From: Triadica sebifera
Taxonomy: Eukaryota; Streptophyta; Magnoliopsida; Malpighiales; Euphorbiaceae
Direction: 5' to 3'
DNA length: 64,000 nucleotides
Assembly (NCBI GenBank): GCA_023653625.1
Contig: CM042902.1
Coordinates: 3,665,001 to 3,729,000 of the forward strand
Both the position numbers and the translations under genes were made by a program. This document shows, one piece after another, positions 36,000 through 49,780 of the stretch. Positions within the stretch are counted from its first letter, which is position 1; every line of letters starts with the position of its first letter. Under the pieces are notes generated by a model, which was not told the origin of the DNA, did no database searches, and saw only the letters and a program-made list of their open reading frames with translations.

Positions 36000-38900
36000 C
36001 GTTTTGGCGGTGGAATCTGTTTTCCTTTTTTAAATTGAATCTTTGCATCGGAGATGTTCTCAGTCTGCTGGTTCTGTTTTTCTCCTAATTGATATAAACA
36101 AATAATGAAAGGAAAATGGTTGCCCACTTCTCGCAGTTTTTCTTTCAAATGTTGTTTAAATAGCTCTTTTGTAATCTTAATAAAAGCTTCGATCACTTGG
36201 CCAGTGAAATTTTGTCATACATTTTGATACTTTACTTTTATATAAAAGAACTTTTTAGTCCTCATATTTTAAATATATTACATTTTAATCCACTTAATAG
36301 GATCAAACAGATTATATCAATTAAAAAGTAAACACTGCTATTAATAACAACTAAAGTATAACGAAAGAAGTAAAGAGTATTTTATTTAATAAAATAAATT
36401 TATTTAATATTCCTTTGAAAAAAGTTAGAAGATATATTTTGGTAATTATATTTTAAGTGAACTGATATGAAACTTTTCTAATTTAATTCGAAGTTTTAAA
36501 TTTAAGTTTTAAGTATATAACTATTTAAAAGTTTTTGAAAATTGTTTTGTCACTTTTTAATTTCTATTATTAATTAGTCGAATTAATTCTAATTTCAGAT
36601 TAAAAAACCAAAAAAAAAGAATTTTAGTAATTTGCTATTGAAAAAAAAAAAGCAGGCTTATAACTTCTGGTCTGGCCCATATCGTAGTTATTTCGAGGTC
36701 TACAAATTGTGAAGTACAAGCAGAAGAAGAATAGTTGGGTAAATACAGAACTGGTGGGTCGCAAATCCCTTTGAAGAAAACTGAAGCCGAAAGTGCAAAT
36801 GTAATCAGAACAAACTGGCAAATGTTCTTTCAACTCTCTCTCTCTCTCTCTCTAGGGTACAGATAGATCAAGTTTTCACTTTTATGCCAGCCCAGCCCAG
36901 CCCTACTTCGAACTTTATGCGATGCAAGCTTGCTTTATGTGGATCTTCTGTTTCGCAAACTACAATTGCTGAACAAAATTTGCAAATCACAACTGCCCAC
37001 CTAAGTAAAATAGATTCTTCCCAATTGGTCTTTGTTATATTTGGCTTCCAAATGAAGTATGCCGACAACTTTACCTTCAAAAAGATTAAAAAAATAAAAA
37101 ATAAAAAGGGAGCAGCTTAGGCTTATTAGATTCTTCATGCACCAAACTCTTTTCTGTCCCATGGCATACCCTTGTAGTGCTATCAGTTAGGCTCACATGC
37201 GCATCAATCAATCAACTTCCAAAATTTATAGAAGTAAAAATTGAAAACGCCAAGTAAAATTGCTATTTCTTTATCAAAAATTTTGAAAGTTATTTGCGTC
37301 TCTTTGATGGTGCATAGACAAGCCATATTTTACATTGAAAATGTTAATAGCATTGGCGATTTTAAGAGTAAATACAGGAAAGAATATGTTTCTGAAAACT
37401 GGCAGTTTTAGAGCAATGTCAAACACATATTCATCTCAGTTCGAGTTATCCGATCACGCTTGATCATTATATATATATATATAAAGAGTTATCTGATCAC
37501 CCTTAGAATTTTCATATTATGACCCTAATTTAACTGATTAATGAATAGTGATGGAGGTATAATTGTTTTTCTAAATTCCATCCCCATAGTAAATACAAAC
37601 TATAATATAAATGTTTTTTTTTTTTTCGCAGAGGAGAGTTTAAGAAAATATGAATTCCAAAAAGTAATGTTTTAACTTATATATAAAAAAACGGATGACT
37701 GTAATACCATTGATAATGTATTTGTTTAAAAGTAATAGATCTTTATTTATTTTTAAAGAAGAAAAAATGAAAAAAAATTATTTTAAAATATTAATATAAT
37801 ATCAAAACAACAAAAAAAAAGAAGCAATATTATTTTAGATGTCTAAATAAGAAAAAAAATTGTAAGAATATTGAAATAAATATTGTTTTTGAATTATTAA
37901 TATAAAAGGAAATAAAACAATAAAAAAACATTGGAAGAAATATTTTTATTAGTGTTCACAAAAGAAATTATAAAATATAAAACGCAAGTACAAATCTTAA
38001 AGAGGAAATATAGTTCAAACTTCTAAATTAATAGGACTTCAAACTTATTTGTTGTTGACAAAAATGAATTCGAAAAAAAGAAAAGAAAAGAAAGATCATT
38101 ATATATAAAACTATTAATATAATTGATAATGAATGAAAAAGATAAGATAGAATGATTATTCTTTTAGTGTCCAAGTAATTAAAAGAGATAAAAGTTTGAG
38201 TTCTAAAGAGATTAGATAATTCAAATTTCTATATTAATATAACTTTAAATATCTTAAATAGTAATCATTATTACAAAAATTGTTAAAAAAATGTAAGATT
38301 AATTAAATTTAAAATTTATCACCGAAGAAAACAATTTTAAAATCGATAAAAGCCTTCAGTGCTGCCATTCAATATTTACTATGGTCATAATTGATTTTCG
38401 AATGCCGTACTATATTTTAAATGAAAATAAATAAATTAATATATATGTGAGTCTCTTCCAATTTAATTAAAGGTCTCGAGTTTAAACTTTAGATATTCAA
38501 TTCCTTTAAGATTTATGACATAATATTTTGCTACTCTTGAGACCTTATCAGATACATATAAGATTAGTTTTAATATGTGATCCTAATTAACTGGCTGATA
38601 ATACCTATAATTTGATTAAAAAAATTAATTAATTAAAAAATATCAATTGCACACTTTAATTTAACACCTTAACAATTACACATTTGAATTTGAAAAAATA
38701 GAAAAGTGCAAAAAACATGTCTCAATAGTTTTGCGGTTTGACAATTTTAAATATGTGGTTTTTCTATATAAAAAGGATATTAGTAAAATTAAGTTTTTTA
38801 TCCACTGCGATGTTAAAAAAACTGACGAATCTAAGATTTAATTGGTAAAGGCAATGCACATTTGCATTGAATTGTTGAGAGATCCCTCTGAAATGAAGAA

Positions 38901-40020
38901 TACGACTTTAACTTCATTTAGTTTAATTTCACATTGCATACATTCTTCCTTTATCTAACCGAATTTAGAGTTTTTTCTCTGCTAGACTTTACCTCTTTCA
39001 ATTTTTAGGATTATATGTAGGAATAACAATGAGACGGATTTGATGCGAAATTCTCATTCTCACCCTGATCCCTAAATCTTATCCCATTTTTTGTCGGAGA
39101 AAAAGTATAGATCCCTATATCTGCACCACATAAGGATGGAGATTTCTGATCCCGATTTTTATTAAAAAAATATTTTATTTTAATATTTAAAAAATATTTT
39201 TATTTTAATTAATTAGTTAAATAAAAAATATTTTTTTCTTTAAAATGAGTGTTATATTTTTATTTTATTATTTTTTAGAAATATTAATTACGTTAAAATA
39301 TAAATAAATAATTTTTGGGATGAAAGATGTATATACCGTTTACTTTCTGTTCAAGTCATAAAAATTTTTGGAGCCAAAACAGAACATAAAAATTATCAAA
39401 AAATCTTTCTCATTCAGAGAGGATTTAATTGCTATCTTTATTTATGTGATTTGGAAACTAGAGAAAACAAAACTAATATGTCATGCAAGAGAGATAAATA
39501 TCATTTTAGTTTTTTTAACACTGTAACTTATATAAACTTAATCTTACTAACAGATTAATCTCGAGTCATTTTTGCATAGAAAAAATTATTTATTTAAAAT
39601 TGTCAAATTGTGAAACTAAATGGTTTTTTTTTTTTGGCACTTTCTCACACCCTTTATATGGAGGATGGCAAGTGCAAAGAAAAAAGGACTCTTATTTCCT
39701 CTTTGAAGTAAAAAAATTTAACTTTTCAGATTACCCATCTATTTATTACCCACCATAATTCTCAAAACTAATTTATCTCTCCCTTATGGCTCCTTCTTAA
39801 TTATTTTTTTCCTTGCCTTATTTTTCATTTTCTAAATCTTTTGTGCTTTTTGCTCACCAAGGGAAAAATTTTGAATCTGCCAACCAAATGCAAAAAATGA
39901 AGGAAAAAGAAAGAAAGAAATAAGTCAGATCTCTGTCTCACAATCACCAAAAAAAAAAAAAAATTCGATACAATTATAACACTTGGCAAAGTCATGTTAA
40001 ACTTAAGTAGCAACACGAAT
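36000..40020. other. 4-kb AT-rich region without recognised genes
   Basis: The region includes the GST 3' flank, a (CT)n tract near 36834-36854, (TA)n near 37470-37482 and long A/T-rich sequence. Open frames here are short and low-complexity. A 136-codon open frame at 40025-40435 on the minus strand just beyond has no recognisable domain. Nothing else could be supported. Confidence 0.5.
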
Positions 40021-41077
40021 TTAATCAACCAAACAAACGAAAACTTATTTCACTGCTTCGGTCAATTGTAATCCGCCGGGCCACCTCTTCCGCCTCCGCC
40101 ACTGCAGTGGCAGTGGCAATCAATTGTTTCTTTAATGTCTCCATATTGAAGACGAATCTACAGTGAAATTCATACTTTTGCACCTCCATTCCTTTTCCTT
40201 TCGACTTTGATTTCTCCTTTTCTAAAGCCGCCTTACATATCCAAATAAAATAATCGGAAAAAGGATGGCCGACGAGACGATGAGAAGACAAAAAATTGGA
40301 GAAGAATTGACGGCAGGTTAAAGCCTTGAACTCTGAAGCAAAATGTTGGGGGCGGCGAGAAGGATAGCTAAGAGAGATGGGAGAAGAGAGAAAATGATAG
40401 CAGAGATACGGCGGGTAGAGAGAGAAAATGTTCATTCTTTTAAGTTAATTTTAAAATTCACATGCCTTCGATTGATTTTTACAGTTTATATTACTGTTTG
40501 TATTGCACCAATTAATAAACTTATTCAATTTAAAATATGAAAATAAATATACAATTTATATTACTGTTTTGTATATTGCTAATAATAAACCAAAATATTT
40601 CACCCAAAAATAATAATAATAAACCAAAATAAGTATAAATTCAAAGATTTAAAATGAAATTTATTTTTTACAGTTTGACTTTGGGGTTAGTTTACGTTGG
40701 AATCCAGCCAATTAAAAACCGACAAGTTCATCAAATCTCCATGCCGTTGTCTTGTCCATTCCCGTCCTTTCCACTAGTACCAAAATAACTGTTATCCAAG
40801 GCTTCTAGCATTGAATATAAACGACATAGCCATTGTCGAAACGACATCCACTCTCCCTCTCAAAATTCAACCACTCTGCTTTTTCAGCACCCAAAGAAAA
40901 GGCCAAGCAACTAAACTTGACAAGCAATCTTTTTTTCATTCTTTTTCTCTTCCCTTTTTCTTTTCCTCTTTTATTATAACAATCCAGTTCATACATATTC
41001 AATTCCCACAAGTTCTGATTTTTTTTTTTATCGCAATTGTATATACAGAAAGGAATAATTTTATTGGAAATTTTACG

Positions 41078-44000
41078 ATGGGTTGTACTCAATCCAAGAT
41101 CGAGAATGAAGAAGCCGTCTCTCGCTGTAAAGATCGCAAGCAATTCATGAAAGAAGCCGTATCGAGCCGTAACGCCTTCGCCGCCGCCCACTCTGCCTAC
41201 GCTATATGCTTAAAGAACACTGGCGCTGCTCTCAGCGACTACACCCATGGAGAGTTCTCTCATCACCCTTCCTCTGTTGCTGCCGCCGTCGCCGCCCCTC
41301 CTTCTTCTGTTGAGAATCTCCCTCCCCCGCCGCCACCGCTGCCTGCGAATTTCCAGAATTCGTTGCAGCGAGCCGCGAGTATGCCGATGAAAATACTGAA
41401 GCCGGAACCAAAGTCGGTGGGGTCCACGATAATAGAAGAGGATGAGTTGGAGTTCGAAGCTCAGGATAATGAGAAATTGACAAGGAAGCGAAGTAGCAGT
41501 AACAGAGGAAGTGGTAGTAACAGAGCAGCTGGACAAGATAATCATCATCCTCACAGTCACATGGAGCAGGACCCACAACAGCCGCAGCCGCAGCCGCAGC
41601 CACCGCAACCGCAATGGAAGGAGGAGACGATGCGAGGCGCAACGATGCATCAGGGATCGTCTTGGGGTGAGTACTTTTTTCCGCCGATGGAAAGCATGCC
41701 GGGGCCAAGTTTAGCCGAACCCTTAGTGAAGGTGGAGGAGGAATTGGGTCGGAAGGAATTTGAGGAAAAGGCCAATAGAGCGCCACAGGAGAAGGAGGAG
41801 CCAATGTTGGTGGTGGAGGAGAAGGTGGAGAAGACGGTGGAGTTGCCTTTGCCAGTGCCAATGCCAGTGCCGGCAGTTGAGAAGAAGGGAGTGAAGAAAG
41901 GCGGTGGAGAAATGGGGAGAAGGACTGGAAAACCTGTGAGTTTGATGCTTATATTTGCAGATCTCGACGATCATTTCTTGAAGGCTTCTGAGAGTGCCCA
42001 TGAAGTTTCCAAGATGTTGGAGGCCACGAGATTGCATTATCACTCTAATTTTGCTGATAATCGAGGTAATGGCTCATTCTCTTCTTTGTTAATGTGATAC
42101 AATTACATTATTCATTTTGGTAATGCATACTAATTATTATGCATTTGTCTATTGAATTGTGTGCTTTAATGAAGATCAGAAAACAAGTATTCATTTTCCT
42201 GAAAAAAAGAGAGAGTTGATTAATTATCTATTCGCGCTGTACTTAAGACAGCTCTGAACTACTCAGCTTGACATTCGAATTACCCTGCTACCTATGTTGT
42301 AGGGCATATTGATCATTCCAAAAGGGTGATGCGAGTTATCACATGGAATCGGTCATTTAAAGGAATGCCTAGTGTTGATGATGGCAATGATGATTTTGAT
42401 ACGGAGGAGAATGAAACTCATGCTACTGTGTTGGATAAGATGTTAGCTTGGGAGAAGAAGCTGTATGATGAAGTGAAGGTGTGTTTCCATGTTCACTTTG
42501 GCTTCATCCATTCTTTCATACTCTTATAAAACTTGCACGACTAATCATCGTTTCCCATGCTTATTTCATATCCATATTCCTTATAGAGGTTTTTACCTTG
42601 TTTTGATGGTGGAAGTTCTGGAATTTGCAGTTTTAATTATATCTATTAGCACATAGTCAGCTCATATTTCTGAATTAGTAAGGCTACTTATGTTATCCAG
42701 CTTTCTTAATCTCAATTTGGCAGGATAATGAAAAATTAGCCTTTCGTTGCTTAGACTAATTACTAGTTGCTTTACAAGGCACTGCATTTTACAGTTGCAT
42801 TATCTGCTTATGAGACTTATAATGAAAATGCAATAACTTTCTTGTTTCGTGCTTTCTGAAAAATCTTATATGAGATTTGGATACTGCTGGATAGGCAGGT
42901 GAGATTATGAAATATGAGTATCAAAAGAAGGTTGCATTGCTAAATAAGCAGAAGAAACGGGGTAGTAATCCTGAATCCTTGGAGAAGTTAAAAGCAGCTG
43001 TAAGTCATCTGCATACAAGATACATTGTAGACATGCAATCAATGGATTCAACAGTTGCGGAGATAAATCGTTTACGTGATGAACGATTATATCCAAAACT
43101 CGTTCAGATTGTTGATGGGTAAGCTGCTTTAAAAGGAAAAAAAAAATAGAATTTAATTGTTGAGGTTGCATGAGATCTTTCTTGATAAAGGCATACATTT
43201 TTTGAATTTGATAGATCATAATGTACACATTTTGCTTATCTTTCTACAAGTCTGGTCAATGGTTTAATGTTTTTCGTAGGCAGTTACGTATCTCATGATT
43301 TGTACCAAAGTTGAAATTTTTTAAGCCATTTAATTTATAAGTTCTGCCCATTTTAGATCTATGCATCTTGTCAAATAAAATTCCAAGCCGTTTGGTTTTC
43401 AAACAAATTATCTCAAATAGTCTCTTATGTTGTTATTTTAATTAATTTCTATCTCATTATAAGTTCATTCGTCCCTCATTCTGCCCATTTCTTAACTTGG
43501 CTCTCATCCAGTTCCTGGCAACTTTTTAAACATAAACTCATGGTATGAAAATTTTGCTGGAATATAATATTTTCTATTCTATTCTAGACTAATACCACAT
43601 TGGTTCTTATGAATTTTGGTATGTCTGATATAGTGTATGGCATTTCTGGCTATCAATTTAAGTTTTCAGGTGGGAAACTCTAGGATGTTTGAGTCTGCAA
43701 TTTTTTATTAAATGTTTATGCTTTTTTCTGTGTTCAATGTTGATATTGTTTTTGCCACATGCACTGCACTCGCTCACTTGTCATTGTTGCTGCATCATTC
43801 ATAAAGTTTGTGCATGAAGCTTCAACAAATAGAATCATGGCTATAAAATTGTTCTCAGGCAAACTTCATATCTGATTGTTTGATGCATGATAATGCAGTT
43901 CAGATGCATCATTGTTTTGTTTGATGGTATGGACAAAATTGATTTACTTATTTATGACCAGATCTTTGGTCTTCCGGGAAACAACCATTCTATTGGCAAA

Positions 44001-45075
44001 AGTCCAATTATGCATACTTAAATTTATTAGTGTTTGTCAACCTTTCTATTTATTTATTGTTATGCTTCGATGCACTAGTAAATGTTTTTACTTGCATCAA
44101 ATGTTGCTTCTTGCCAATGCCCTCCGCATGTGCTATGATATAATACCTTGTAAGTTGCTTTACTGTGGTATTGGACGTGAGACATGAAAAGAAAAGAGTA
44201 ACCTTTTGGCTTGATTAATGGAAGTATCTGCTTTCTTATCTTCTAGCGCCAACCTTGTTTTGTTTGAAACAAAAATAATTTTTCTGAATTACAGGATGGC
44301 AACAATGTGGGAAACCATGCGATTTCTTCATGAAACCCAGTTGAATATTGTATATGCCCTGAAATCATTGGACAATTCTCAACCTTTGAGGGAAACTAGT
44401 GAATATCATTATGATCGTACTATTCAGCTATGTGGGGTTGTGCGTGATTGGCATATACAGTTTTGTAGGCTTATAGATCATCAGAAAGATTACATAAGGG
44501 CACTCAAGAATTGGTTAAAGCTAAATCTCATCCCCATCGAGAGCAATTTGAAAGAAAAGGTTTCTTCTCCTCCAAGAGTTCAGAATCCACCAATTCATGC
44601 GCTTCTCATGGCTTGGAATGATGATATGGAAAAACTTCAAGATGGTGTTGCAAGAAATGCAATAAACAATTTTGCTGCTGTAATACAGACTATCGTGCAT
44701 CAACAAGATGAAGAGATAAAGATGAGAGAAAAATGTGAAGCCACACGGAAGGAGCTTGACCGCAAAAGCAGGCAATTTGAAGATTGGTGCATGAAAAATG
44801 GAGTGAATGAAGAATTGGATCCTGACAACCCTCACAAGGCTGCTAAGGAAGAGAGAGAGTTGGTTGTGTTTTCATTGAAGCAGATGTTGGAAGAGGATGA
44901 AGAAGCATGCCGGACGATTTGCAAACAGGTGAGGGCCAAATCTTTGGCAAGTCTCAAACATAGCTTGCCAGAGCTCTTTAGGGCCATGTCTGAAATTGCT
45001 CTAGCATTGTCAGTCATGTACAGTAATTTGAGATCCATAGCACAACGTCAATATCCAAGCCAAAACTCATGGTAA
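41078..45075 (+). CDS. DUF630/DUF632 protein (NRG2-like)
   Basis: Four exons (41078-42065, 42303-42478, 42895-43118, 44295-45075) join in frame to 722 residues. Residues 1-60 are the DUF630 domain: MGCTQSKIENEEAVSRCKDR, with Gly2 and a nearby Cys suited to N-myristoylation and palmitoylation, then FMKEAVSSRNAFAAAHSAY. A proline-rich stretch (about 80-95), His- and Gln-Pro-rich segments and acidic linkers follow. DUF632 begins near DLDDHFLKASESAHEVSKML (about 305) and runs through the helical C-terminus, including MWETMRFLHETQ, WLKLNLIPIES and AMSEIALALSVMYSNL. Arabidopsis relatives include NRG2, a positive regulator of nitrate signalling, and ROH1/APSR1-like members; the exact orthologue is unresolved. 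Upstream codons from 40811 are open but lack the conserved MGC start. Intron 3 is 1.2 kb. Confidence 0.92.
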
Positions 45076-45099
45076 CACGACTTTCTGCTTTGTATAATT

Positions 45100-46170
45100 T
45101 GCTTGTATACCCTGTAGAAGAATAAACCTCGGCAATTTGAATATTTTGTAATTTGTAACTCATAATTTTGTTGCAATGATTATATGAAAACTGTCATCAT
45201 TGGAGTCTTGTTGGTCTGTTTTCATCATACCTCTGCAGGTTAAGCATTTTTTGATAGAATTCCTTGCATGAACGAGGATGTTATGAGTTGACAAAATTGA
45301 ATATTTGTCCTTCACGTGGCATGGTGAGTTTTGGTGGCTAGATTTGCAGGATGCTGGAATTTGAAGCGTAGGCAATTTATAGTAACCTGGATTTCAACCA
45401 GTAGCATGTTATGAGCCCTTGTTAGTTGTTATAACGCCCGTCAGATATTTCGTGACTGAGAATGTAAGATTTTTTGTTTATAGCTTTAAGATATATGCTT
45501 TTAGACCAATCGGTTAGTTCAATTCGTAAATTTATTTCTTGTACCCATGGAACAAAAAGAGGGCGTCTGGTTCATGGATTCAATCCTCAAACTCTTCCAA
45601 ACCCTCGTAAAAAAATAAATAAATGTATGCTTTAAGATTAGAATATTCAAATTGTACAGCCCAAACTGAGCTAGTGTTCTTTTTCAGATACGAATACCCT
45701 CCCTTTCTTTTACTTGCGCTGGTAGATTAATTCATTTCTTTGTTCTTTATTCCTCTATGATCACCATTCGCTTGTCATCCAACCATCAGATTGAGCAAAT
45801 TGAGATACAAACCTATACAGGAGATCCTGCTGGGAATTAATTTAGAGTTTAATCCTGAAAGGAAAAAAGTTATTAACAATTGCAATCAAAATTGGCCACA
45901 ATTTCTTTTTTCGTGATAAAAATAAGGTTATTTTTTATCATGAAAAGTTGCAGTTCCGATACAGAACATATACAGTGATATTCATCTCTTGTAACTTGTA
46001 AGCGGTTCCTTTACAAAAGTTGATTTTTATTTTGACATTAGAAGAGAGCATTAAAGAAAGATTAGCAATCTTCACTTGTGTGGCAAAAAAGGGTAGGAAG
46101 CAATAACCACCTGCTCAAAGGCAATTATACATTTACATACCATCATCTCCAAGGTGGGTTGCAATTATTG
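45100..46170. other. intergenic region between convergent genes
   Basis: This gap separates the stops of the DUF632 gene (plus) and the Rab gene (minus) and should hold both 3' untranslated regions. No other gene is seen. Confidence 0.5.
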
Positions 46171-46174
46171 GTTA

Positions 46175-48262
46175 TCACCCAGCACAACAACGCAGTTTTG
46201 GTGTTCTACATTGTGTCTCATGGTTTAGATCCACTCCAGGAGGTTTTGGAGGATGAGCTCTAGCCAATCTCTTCGCTGAACATGGTACAAAATAAAGAGC
46301 AAACTCTCTCAGAATTTCAAAATCCAAGCTCTCAAAACAAGCACAAGGCAAAGGTAAGTCGAAATTACAGATGTCTAGATCGAGGTTCTAGTTAATAGAA
46401 AAATCGGATTAGCAGTCCTGATCAACTAAATTATCTAATGGCAACAGATGAATATAAATTAATTACCTATTTCACAAAAGAGCTCATTAATATTGTAAGA
46501 GGTTTTAGCAGATGTTTCTATGAAAAACATCCCTTTCTCCTGAGCAAATTGCTCACCCTCCTGCAATGTATTAGAAAACCAAAAGGAGACAATAATAATT
46601 TAGGAATTTTCAACAGAAAAAAATAACCAACTCTAGACAGATGGCATCTTATTGTGTATTTATAAGAAGTGTTGCTTGGATTTATTTACTGATGCCAGGA
46701 AAGAACTAAAATAATCAATACCTCATTTGGCACCTCTCTTGTTGATTCCAGATCAGATTTGTTGGCCACCAATGCTATGACCATATTAGGATTTCCTAGA
46801 AAGTAGAATATGGGAATTGTATTAGGAATCATGCAAATAGAAAGTAAGCCAACGGCATAAGGTCTCACCACACATTTATAAGGAGCAAAATGAGTAAAAA
46901 AGAAATACTAATATTCAGATACGAAAACTTGAGATGAGCCCTCTTTTTCAATTGATGGCCTCACCTTGTCTTTGCATTTCTTGAACCCATTTTTTGGCTC
47001 TAATGAATGTATCCTGCAGTGGAACATAAATATTGATTATTCCGAAGGTTCCAATTCATAAAGACGGAAACAAATAGACAAATTACTGAGCATCATTAAT
47101 GGAAGAGATGTTTACCATGCTTGAGATATCGTATACAACTATAGCTGCGGCTGCGCCACGATAGTACATAGGAGCCAAACTATGGTATCTTTCTTGTCCA
47201 GCTGTGTCCCATATATCAAATTTGACAGTAGCTTCAGTTAGTGACAATATCTGTGTGAAAAATGCTGCTCCTATGGTTGGTTCCTGGATATAGACCAATG
47301 CACTTTAAATTTGTTATGCATAAATGGACAACAAAATAGTTAGCAAGGAAAAAGCAAGGGGATGCATAAGAACCTGGTGATCGAAAAATTGGCCCTTGAT
47401 AAATCTTAACACCAAACTGGTTTTCCCGGTTCCCATGTCCCCCAAAAGCACCTGAAAATAAGTACGAAATATATATTATCTATGTTCTCGACAAGATCAA
47501 GTGCCAAAATTTGTCAGTCGCTACATTTCAACCCAACCCATTAATGATTTATTCAACATTTTCTGACCCTTTAAATTCATTTCAAAATCCATAATCAAAG
47601 TCTTCTTTGCCGGCATATGAAAATCAAAGTTTTTGCTCTAATTATCAAGAAAGCAATAGGGGCATGAAACTAATTTCTCACTGCATTTTCTCTTATGAAG
47701 CTGTTATGCATCATACATCTCACGGTTGTAAAGATTTCAATCATTAGCCATTAAAATTGAAAAACACATCCCAAACGTGCAGTAAAATACTCAGCGGGAT
47801 TGAAAAACTGATTCAGGAAAACACAGCATAATTGAAGAACTAATTTATTGATGGAGTTAAAAAAAAAAAAAATACAACCTAACATACACTTATGCATTAC
47901 GTGTGAAAAACGGAGGAAAATGATTTATCCATTGATGTTCACCAAATTTCACGATCATTTAGTTCTTTATGTCAGCATTCTACAAAGGAAAGAAACTGCA
48001 ATAATTTCAGGGACACGAGACTAAATTCAAATGGAAAGAATAAAAAGCAGTATAACCCTGACTAGGGGAGGGACTGATTAAGCACACAATTGAATAGGAG
48101 AGAAATTCCCCTAAACAGAATGACAATAGATAAACTAACTAAACCAGTTAATGATGAATAAATTAACCCAGGAAGGGAAAAGAAAAAATGGGATTGAAAA
48201 ATAGAAGGGTAAGACATACCCACCAGCTTGGCATGTATGATTCCGTTGCCAGGCCTTGTCAT
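46175..48262 (-). CDS. Rab5-type small GTPase (RABF2/RHN1-like)
   Basis: Seven minus-strand exons (48262-48224, 47451-47374, 47283-47116, 47013-46965, 46795-46722, 46560-46467, 46275-46175) join in frame to exactly 200 residues, the length of plant RABF2 proteins. G motifs: GDMGTGKT (17-24), switch I EPTIGAAFF (40-48), WDTAGQERYHSLAP (from 64), NKSD (123-126) and ETSAK (151-155). The C-terminus is RCCAG, with two cysteines for geranylgeranylation by Rab GGTase. Rab5-type RABF proteins control endosome fusion and vacuolar sorting. The P-loop differs from the usual plant Rab5 GDVGAGKS, switch I has Pro41 where relatives have Ser, and the tail is not the common CCSx, so this is a diverged paralogue. 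All key GTPase residues, including Gln69, are present. Confidence 0.92.
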
Positions 48263-48299
48263 TGTTAATTTTGATGATCAAAGTACAGAACTAGAAAGA

Positions 48300-49560
48300 A
48301 TTCAAGACATGAAGATTGACTGTCAGAATATGATTTAAGGTTAAAACGAATTGAATCATGTATGAAAAAAAAAAAAGTCTGGTTTCACAAGAAAGGTGAG
48401 GGAGATGATAGGAGGAGTGATTCCTGTAAGAAAGGTAGGTTCTTAGCTTTGACCGGTAGATTATCATTGCTGCTGATGCTGTGCAATGAAAATTTTGAAT
48501 GTTGTCCAACAGCAATGAGCCCATTGGGTTCCTGAGCACCCATTAAACCCATTTGAGTTTTATTGGACTGCTAATGTGCCCTATCTTAGTGGGTTGGGCC
48601 TGAATGTATTCAGTTCTGCAAGGGCGAGGATTGAGAGGAATATATGTCGAGAAAATATCTTAACCCCTATAATAAAAAAAAATTATACATTTTAATGAAA
48701 TAAATTTCATTATTTAATCTCTGAACTTATCCAAAAGAAAAATTTTATCTATTTTATTTTATTCTTTTAATTTCTTGAACATTTTTTTTGTTCTATCTCT
48801 AAACAATTATTACTGCATATATAGAGGATAAAAATAAAAGTATATGAATATTTTTTTCTCCTCTCAATACTGTTAATTAATTGTGATCTCTATGTATGGA
48901 GCAATAATTGTTGGGCACTAAATAAAAGGAAATAAACTTTTAGAAATTTAATAAAATAAAAATAATTATTTAAAAACTTAATCGAATATAATAAAATAAA
49001 GAAGCATTTAACATAGTAAATGCGAAAATTCAATAACCAAATTATGTGTTTTTTGTTATTTAAAAAGACTCTACTCGGCTAATTCAGAGTGAATGAGATG
49101 TTAAGCTCATATCAACCATAGCTACAACATCTATTCAACATACTTATTGCCCAAATCATGTTTGAATATATTGATCATCCATAGTTAAACTGTCAATTCC
49201 ATTTCATAATATTGGAACTTATACATTCTAATTGTTACTCTTTATTCTTAATTTGCATTTTCCTAAGTTGATAATAATTTTAATATACTTAAGTTGGAGT
49301 ATAGATATTTAAAAAAAAAAAAAGAAATCTCAAGCAAAATTTTTAAAATTTTTGCCCACAAGATTTAAAAAAATATATATTAAAAAAAAAACAAAAGTCT
49401 CGTTTGGTATTGCGTTTGACAAAAGTGTTTTTGGAAAAAAAAATTTATTTTTAAATTTTTTGAGTTTTAAAAACTATTTTTGGAAACAAACAGGTAAATA
49501 GATACTGAGCAGATTTGAGAAAAACAGTATATAAAAAATTAAAAAATTGAGTGAATTAAA
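48300..49560. other. intergenic region, divergent promoters
   Basis: This AT-rich interval lies between the 5' ends of the minus-strand Rab gene and the plus-strand LEA-2 gene. It must hold both promoters. No further coding sequence was recognised. Confidence 0.5.
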
Positions 49561-49780
49561 TCAAAAAAATTTTAAATATGTTACAAACACCCCAAAGTCA
49601 TATACTCATGGCCATGTCCCACCGGTCCCAAAAGATGTTGAAGACGGCAAGTAGGAAGTTCCCTTCACAATTTGCCCACTTGAAAACAAAATCTTTTAGA
49701 AACTTCACCCTCTCTTTCCTTCACCAAACAACTCCTCAATTAAATTCCCCAAACTCAAAACACAAAAACTCCCTTAGTTA

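Noticed and set aside
40811..41077. Upstream in-frame extension of the DUF630/DUF632 protein
   Set aside because: The conserved, lipidation-ready MGC start at 41078 defines the family N-terminus. The extension is low-complexity leader sequence that happens to be open.
41210..42043. Long minus-strand open frames opposite the first DUF630 exon
   Set aside because: They are Pro/Ser- and Leu/His-rich shadows of the GC-rich, proline-rich coding exon on the plus strand and have no domain.
43912..44187. 91-codon frame inside intron 3 of the DUF632 gene
   Set aside because: The exon junction 43118/44295 restores the conserved frame, and the intronic frame is low-complexity hydrophobic sequence.
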